From: Methanomicrobium mobile BP
GTDB lineage: Archaea; Halobacteriota; Methanomicrobia; Methanomicrobiales; Methanomicrobiaceae
Assembly: GCF_000711215.1 (NCBI RefSeq)
Contig: NZ_JOMF01000004.1
Location: 186,001 to 250,000 of the forward strand
Direction: 5' to 3'
DNA: 64,000 nt
Made by a program: the position numbers and the translations under genes. Below, piece by piece: positions 59,540-64,000 of this stretch (position 1 is the stretch's first letter; each line of letters opens with the position of its first letter). The notes under the pieces are model-generated. The model ran no database searches. It saw only the letters and a list, made by a program, of their open reading frames with translations, and was not told the DNA's origin.

Positions 59540-60502
59540 ATGACGGTTAAACGGTTCATGACGGTCGGTCAGTGGGGAATTAAAGTTCCGAAATCAAAAG
59601 GCGAGACTTTCAGAAGGTATCTTCTCGGAAGCGGCGGGTGGTGCCCTAATCTGAAACCCGTCGCCGACGGCGATTTTCTGATATTTCCGATAGTCTCGGA
59701 TGGGATTGCCTTACCCGATGAGTTGGGCTGCAATTACGATATCGGCAGATACGAATTCGAGTCGCGTGAACGCGGCCGCGAGCCCGCACGCCACGAACTC
59801 ATCGGCGGCATAGCGATTATGCAGGACGACGATCCTGCCGAGGCAGAATCTCTCTTAAAGTCGCGGCCGTCAATCCACACCGTCCTCCACTGCGAGAGCC
59901 CCGTCTTCGGGGAATACAGGATAAAGAAATTCAAGGTCCTTGCGGGCGTCGAAACGACCCGCACAAGCTATATCGAATACAATAACCGTTTCACAATCGA
60001 TCTTGCTGTCGCATACTTCTCCGCACGCCTCGCAAACGAGCGGCAACGGGTTTTGGGGCTGATGAAAGAGGGCGAGCGTGTTCTGGATATGTTCACGGGC
60101 GTAGGTCCCTTCCCTATTGCGCTCTCGAAGAAGGCCTCGGTCATATACGCGGGTGACATAAACCCGGGCGCGGTCGGACTCCTCTGCGAAAATCTGCGCA
60201 TTAACCGCGCCGATAACGTAATACCCATGCTTGCCGACGCTCTTGACCTCGATGGGTATCTTGCGCCGCACTCGTTTGACAGGATTATCATGAATCTGCC
60301 CATGACCTCGACGGCATTTCTTAAGACGGCGTTTTCGCTTGCGAAGACCGGCGGCGTTATCCATTACTATACCCTGCAGTCCGAAAAGGGCGAGATGCTC
60401 CCCGTTCTGCGGGAATTTACGTCGGGAAGGATAGACGAGAAGATTGTGCGATCCTATTCGCCGACCCAGCACCATGCGGTCTACGATATCGTCTGCGAAT
60501 GA
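59540..60502 (+). CDS. Trm5-type tRNA (guanine-37 N1)-methyltransferase family protein
   Basis: SAM-dependent methyltransferase of the Met-10/Trm5/Tyw2 family that modifies base 37 of tRNA. The N-domain has 'GSGGWCPNLKPVADGD' and 'DEL...YDIGRYEFESRERGR'; the methyltransferase part has 'RVLDMFTGVGPFPIALSKKA', 'AGDINPGAVGLLCENLRINR', and the family motif 'RIIMNLPMTSTAFLKTAF'. NLPM favours Trm5 over the wybutosine enzyme, but a Tyw2-like function cannot be excluded. ATG 59540 is chosen because a TATA-like TAACTATTTG lies about 25 bases upstream, giving a leaderless mRNA. The three small membrane-protein genes follow. Confidence 0.87.
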   Translation: MTVKRFMTVGQWGIKVPKSKGETFRRYLLGSGGWCPNLKPVADGDFLIFPIVSDGIALPDELGCNYDIGRYEFESRERGREPARHELIGGIAIMQDDDPAEAESLLKSRPSIHTVLHCESPVFGEYRIKKFKVLAGVETTRTSYIEYNNRFTIDLAVAYFSARLANERQRVLGLMKEGERVLDMFTGVGPFPIALSKKASVIYAGDINPGAVGLLCENLRINRADNVIPMLADALDLDGYLAPHSFDRIIMNLPMTSTAFLKTAFSLAKTGGVIHYYTLQSEKGEMLPVLREFTSGRIDEKIVRSYSPTQHHAVYDIVCE

Positions 60503-60570
60503 TTTTCGGATTGATTTTTCCGATTGTAAAGGCGGCAACCTATTTATTGCAATAAAAAAGATTCTTATCC

Positions 60571-60840
60571 ATGGCATCACCAATTCTGGCAGTTATTCTG
60601 TCATTTTTCATACCCGGACTAGGTCAGTTCTATACGGGGCAGTTTCTGAAGGCGGTCGGATTTTTCATTGCATCCATCGGCTTGGCACATCTGTCGTCAT
60701 ACATTTACATGCCGTTATTTACCACGGGCACATTACCTTCGTTATCGAACAATATCATTCCGCTCATTGCCTTCATCGGCTATTTCGCTTTATGGATCTA
60801 CAGCATGTATGACGCGTATTGTGCGGCAAAATCCAAATGA
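60571..60840 (+). CDS. Small membrane protein, tandem copy 1
   Basis: An 89-residue protein with the start 'MASPILAVILSFFIPGLGQF' and 'YTGQFLKAVGFF', two to three hydrophobic helices, and the end 'YSMYDAYCAAKSK'. GLGQ-Y-GQ is the pattern of TM2-like small membrane proteins; no function is known. It begins 69 bases after the methyltransferase gene. The start is fixed by the identical N-termini of copies 2 and 3. Confidence 0.78.
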   Translation: MASPILAVILSFFIPGLGQFYTGQFLKAVGFFIASIGLAHLSSYIYMPLFTTGTLPSLSNNIIPLIAFIGYFALWIYSMYDAYCAAKSK

Positions 60841-60907
60841 TTTTTTTAATTTTAATATTAATTTTAATTCAGCAAACTTTTTATTTTTACAGAATCAGTT
60901 TTTAGTT

Positions 60908-61168
60908 ATGGCATCGGCAATTCTGGCAGCAATACTTTCATTCTTCATCCCCGGACTCGGTCAGTTCTATACGGGACAGTTCCTGAAGGCAGTCGGATTA
61001 TTCGTTCTGATTCTGTTTTTAGGGCATATGTCATGCACATTATATTTTACGGGCACATTCATGTCGTATTCGTTGGGCAGAGGCTTTGCGTTCCTGGCAT
61101 TTATGATCTATTTATTCCTGTGGGTATACGGTATGTATGACGCTTACTGTGCGGCAAAATCCCGCTGA
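60908..61168 (+). CDS. Small membrane protein, tandem copy 2
   Basis: 86 residues, the second copy: 'MASAILAAILSFFIPGLGQF', a variable middle helix (LILFLGHMSCTLYFTGTF) and the conserved end 'YGMYDAYCAAKSR'. The first 30 residues are nearly the same as in copies 1 and 3, the central loop differs. It is preceded by its own AT-rich spacer and lies 67 bases after copy 1. Confidence 0.78.
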   Translation: MASAILAAILSFFIPGLGQFYTGQFLKAVGLFVLILFLGHMSCTLYFTGTFMSYSLGRGFAFLAFMIYLFLWVYGMYDAYCAAKSR

Positions 61169-61251
61169 TTTTTGTTTAAATTTTCTTTTGAGAACATGGT
61201 TCGAGAACCGGTTTTGAGAAACTTTTTATTATAAGAAAACATTTTTCTCTT

Positions 61252-61497
61252 ATGGCATCAGCAATTCTGGCAGTAATTCTGTCATTTTTCATACCGGGAC
61301 TCGGCCAGTTCTATACGGGACAGTTCCTGAAGGCTGTATTTTTATTCGTCTTATGGGTAATATTCGGAGGTATTACACTGTTTTCAAGCGTCTCACTGCT
61401 TGTGGGTCTGCCGATAATTTCTCTGATACCGCTCGTGATATGCATATTCATATGGCTTTACAGTATGTACGATGCGTTCTGTGCGGCATCGAGATAA
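61252..61497 (+). CDS. Small membrane protein, tandem copy 3
   Basis: 81 residues, the third copy: 'MASAILAVILSFFIPGLGQF', a shorter central loop and the end 'YSMYDAFCAASR', lacking the last Lys. It starts 83 bases after copy 2. A T-rich stretch follows, then repeats of AAAATAATTCAAAA before the tRNA-Lys gene. Confidence 0.76.
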   Translation: MASAILAVILSFFIPGLGQFYTGQFLKAVFLFVLWVIFGGITLFSSVSLLVGLPIISLIPLVICIFIWLYSMYDAFCAASR

Positions 61498-61641
61498 CAA
61501 CTTTTTACCGTTTTTTTATTTTGCGCCATTATCGAACGATTTTATCTTTGAAAATTCCGAAAATTTTCAAAAAATAATTCAAAAAATAATTCATAAAAAT
61601 TCAAAACAGGATTCAAAACAAAATACAAAACGGGAAAACAG

Positions 61642-61715
61642 CGGGCCCAAGGGGATTTGAACCCCCGACCACCTGATTAAAAGTCAGGCGCTCTGCCTAA
61701 CTGAGCTATAGGCCC
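61642..61715 (-). tRNA. tRNA-Lys (TTT)
   Basis: A 74-base cloverleaf on the minus strand: acceptor GGGCCTA with TGGGCCC, anticodon loop CTTTTAA giving TTT, T loop GTTCAAATC, discriminator G. No encoded CCA. Confidence 0.96.
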
Positions 61716-61834
61716 AAACGCACTCGATTGGTGTAAAAATACATTACCATGTTGTTATTGCTGATAATTAAACATATCCAATTAAACGTCACGGCAGAAT
61801 ACGGGCGAATATCAAAGATTAAACAGGAAATAAG

Positions 61835-61916
61835 TGCGAGGAGAGGGAGTCGAACCCGCGAACCACTAAGGACCCGATCTTGAGTCGGGCGCCGTTGACC
61901 ACTTGGCTATCCTCGC
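61835..61916 (-). tRNA. tRNA-Leu (CAA)
   Basis: An 82-base type II tRNA on the minus strand: acceptor GCGAGGA with TCCTCGC, anticodon stem CCCGA/TCGGG around the loop CTCAAGA (anticodon CAA), a long variable arm (TCCTTAGTGG region), T loop GTTCGACTC, discriminator A. It lies 119 bases from tRNA-Lys, in the same direction. Confidence 0.95.
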
Positions 61917-62064
61917 ATGAGATACGATACAAAATCGTCCCAGTAATATTTGCGGTCGGTAAATTTAAAGAATAGCATTAAGGGATAATTTCAAAAAGAA
62001 TTAGGGGGTTTTTCCGCAACCGCAACATCGCGGCATCGCATGCGGCCCGCATACGTCACATGCG

Positions 62065-64000
62065 TCACATGAAACTCGAGAGATCCAGCTGTTCCTGCGG
62101 CGGCTCTCCAAAGGTCGACTTTATGAAGAGATTGAGCACCTCGACCCTCTGCCTCGTATACTCCGAGATATCATACTCCTCGCACATGCGGATGGAAGGC
62201 TCAAGATACTTCTTGATTGAACCCTCGTAGATTGTCGCATTCAGCGAATTGCCGCATACCGTGCACTTCCCCGCCAGCGGCATGCGCCGGTATTTAGCGC
62301 CGCATTTGGTGCAGCGCAGTTTCTGCTTCGAGAACGAGTTGAGATTACCCATAATATCGCGCAGGAAATGCGTCTTTAAGATTCTCTCGGCGAGATCGCT
62401 CTCGTCGACGGCGCGGATAATCCTTCCGAGTTCAAGTTGCGCATCCAGCTTATCGGACATGGACTTGATGGTGTTGTAGGATGAGACGTGGGGACCGGCG
62501 GAAATGTCGGTGGTATCGTGCGTGAACATGATACCCTCATACTGCGCCGGCGACCCGAGCCTCGAATCGACATTGTCTATCTCCTTCGAGATATCCTTAG
62601 GATTCGCGTATTCCAGACCGCCGAGATAGACCCTGAGCGGATAGTGATCGCAGGCATCCACATTGTGCGACTCGCCGTCGACCTCCTTGGGGTCTATGCG
62701 CTTTGTAAGAACCAGCGGCGCATCCATCGAACCGCCGCGTGTCGCGGGGAGGAAAGCCTTGGAGAAGTTGATGAGACCGTCGAGAAGGAGCATTACGCAG
62801 TCCTCGTCGCCGTCGCAGTTACGCCTCTTCGCCGCGTGGAAATACGGGTGACCGTAGCCGACAAGCGCCTGCGTAAAGCCGATAAGGCGCACCAGGACGC
62901 CGGCACTCGTATGCGGCGCAAGACCTATCAGAAGCTGACCGACAAGGTCCTCCTTCTTCTTCGCATTGTAATACGGACTCATGCCGTATAAATCGACCAT
63001 CATCTCGTCGATGAACTTCGCCACATTGCAGAGCCAGTTGCCGCAGTCCTCGGAGACGAGGATATCCTGACATTTAAGCTCAAGAACCTGCGAATCGCTC
63101 CGAAGCGGTTTGCCGTAGACGTCGTAGTCGTAACCCAGTTCGACGAGCCGCGACCACGGAACCGAGATCTCGCTCGGGCGGAAATGCGTAAGCGGCAGAT
63201 CAATCATATCGTAGCGCACCGTGCCGTCTTTGAAGACGCAGAGATTGTTTCTGGCGCGAATAAGACCTTTCTCGAGGACTTCCACGCATTTCTCCGCCGA
63301 CGACATACCCTTTACGCCCTTGAGAATCTTAATCTCGGAGTTGAGCATGCCGAGATGCTCGAGCGCATTGTTGTACTCGCTCTTGATGTCGACCTTCAGC
63401 TGCTGAACGCAGGTTCCTTCGACATCCCCGCATCTGGGGCAGAGAGCGCCTGCCTCAAGCCTCATTCCGCATTTGGGGCAGTGATATACGGGCATGGTGT
63501 GACCGCCGCAATCGCAGATATTGCGGAATGTCTCCTTTCCGCAGACCTCGCACTCGCGCAGCCCGACCTCCATCTCGACGATTCCCGAGGTGCCGCTGCC
63601 GACAATGGCAAAGCCTTTCTCGATATCGCCGCTGTTGGTATCCGCCTCCTTGCTCTTGGAGGCCTCCTGGAAAGAACGGCGCGAACCGCCCTCGGCGCCG
63701 ACGGGGAAGAGCACATGCGGCTTACCCGTCATCTCACGCGGCTTTGACTTGCCGGGGCGTCCCATTCTGCCGCCGATCCTCGTTCCCGCCTTCGAGCGCA
63801 TCTTAAATCCCGAAAGATGCCCGGCAAGCTCAAGCGAGTTTGACCTGTGCTCCGCCGCAACCTTCTGCGTCTCTTCGTCATCAAGGGAATGTATGCGCTT
63901 AAGATTCTCATCCAGACCCAGACACGCAAGGAATACGAGGGGACGGTCGACGACGAGCATGCCGTTTCTCACCTTGTGAAGGACAAGCAGTTCCTCCAGA
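62065..64000 (-). CDS. polC: DNA polymerase D large subunit (DP2), C-terminal part; start lies beyond the window
   Basis: About 645 residues of the catalytic subunit of the archaeal replicative polymerase D; the frame continues past the right edge. The visible part starts in '...EELLVLHKVRNGMLVVDRP' and contains a zinc-finger cluster ('CEVCGKETFRNICDCGG', 'YHCPKCGMRLEAGALCPRCG'), the catalytic Asp region 'RRNCDGDEDCVMLLLDGL', 'FLPATRGGSMDAPLVL', and a C-terminal zinc finger 'CTKCGAKYRR...CTVCGNSL' that contacts DP1/PCNA. No intein interrupts the catalytic motif here. About 500 residues of the N-terminal half are missing from the window. Confidence 0.96.
   Translation of the reverse strand, partial: LEELLVLHKVRNGMLVVDRPLVFLACLGLDENLKRIHSLDDEETQKVAAEHRSNSLELAGHLSGFKMRSKAGTRIGGRMGRPGKSKPREMTGKPHVLFPVGAEGGSRRSFQEASKSKEADTNSGDIEKGFAIVGSGTSGIVEMEVGLRECEVCGKETFRNICDCGGHTMPVYHCPKCGMRLEAGALCPRCGDVEGTCVQQLKVDIKSEYNNALEHLGMLNSEIKILKGVKGMSSAEKCVEVLEKGLIRARNNLCVFKDGTVRYDMIDLPLTHFRPSEISVPWSRLVELGYDYDVYGKPLRSDSQVLELKCQDILVSEDCGNWLCNVAKFIDEMMVDLYGMSPYYNAKKKEDLVGQLLIGLAPHTSAGVLVRLIGFTQALVGYGHPYFHAAKRRNCDGDEDCVMLLLDGLINFSKAFLPATRGGSMDAPLVLTKRIDPKEVDGESHNVDACDHYPLRVYLGGLEYANPKDISKEIDNVDSRLGSPAQYEGIMFTHDTTDISAGPHVSSYNTIKSMSDKLDAQLELGRIIRAVDESDLAERILKTHFLRDIMGNLNSFSKQKLRCTKCGAKYRRMPLAGKCTVCGNSLNATIYEGSIKKYLEPSIRMCEEYDISEYTRQRVEVLNLFIKSTFGEPPQEQLDLSSFM

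Noticed and set aside
62065-64000. Intein in the DP2 catalytic motif
   Set aside because: The NCDGDED motif and its flanks read through without an inserted Hint domain.

Overview
The window is chromosomal DNA from a hydrogenotrophic methanogenic archaeon, most likely order Methanomicrobiales (my inference from gene content; no species is claimed). Supporting genes are the F420-reducing hydrogenase operon frhADGB, mptA for methanopterin synthesis, the large subunit of DNA polymerase D, the C/D RNP proteins fibrillarin and Nop5, Cbf5, aIF1A, aIF2-beta with a TRAM tail, RpoL, class I HMG-CoA reductase, and three very large S-layer-like proteins with PGF-type C-terminal anchors. TATA-like boxes about 25 bases before genes, leaderless starts and poly-T terminators are also archaeal.

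Layout. 1-1010: edge of an accessory segment, with a truncated DUF1016/YhcG-type nuclease, two copies of a 29-base palindrome and an AT-rich inverted repeat, abutting the 3' end of tRNA-Asn. 1.3-11.6 kb: housekeeping genes (winged-helix regulator, M24 peptidase, methionine aminopeptidase, AAA ATPase, metallo-beta-lactamase-fold enzyme, rpoL, aIF2-beta, purL, an orphan ketol-acid-reductoisomerase-like Rossmann protein, mptA with a structured leader). 11.8-15.6 kb: frhADGB, closed by a T-rich terminator. 15.9-20 kb: a CheC-like protein plus PAS histidine kinase, a DUF2124 protein and glutamine synthetase. 20.3-31 kb: cell-surface block, a PEGA-repeat protein and three tandem S-layer paralogues. 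31.5-38.6 kb: RNA modification block (tRNA-Gln, fibrillarin, Nop5, a Cbf5 with a huge RG/RD/GY-rich tail, tRNA-Ser) with a TctA-type permease and HemD between. 38.9-48.8 kb: Fe-S aldo/keto reductase, the AMP phosphorylase / ribose-1,5-bisphosphate isomerase pair flanking a transglutaminase-like lipoprotein, a MazF-like protein, a TRIC-type channel, CorA and aIF1A. 49-52.8 kb: HTH regulator, moaD-moaE, iscS-iscU and a free-standing ThrRS editing domain, with a shared palindromic operator TCACAATTGTGA at two of the promoters. 52.8-57.6 kb: a tight six-gene minus-strand operon of DUF1015 followed by five prepilin-like membrane-anchored proteins. 57.7-64 kb: rimI, hmgA, a Trm5-like methyltransferase, three tandem small membrane proteins, tRNA-Lys, tRNA-Leu and the C-terminal part of PolD DP2.

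The most interesting points are the Cbf5 low-complexity tail, the structured leader of mptA, the shared operator joining an HTH regulator, a molybdopterin operon and a stand-alone ThrRS editing domain, the DUF1015-coupled pilin-like operon, and the orphan KARI-like N-domain. All functional statements come from reading the sequence; no searches were run.
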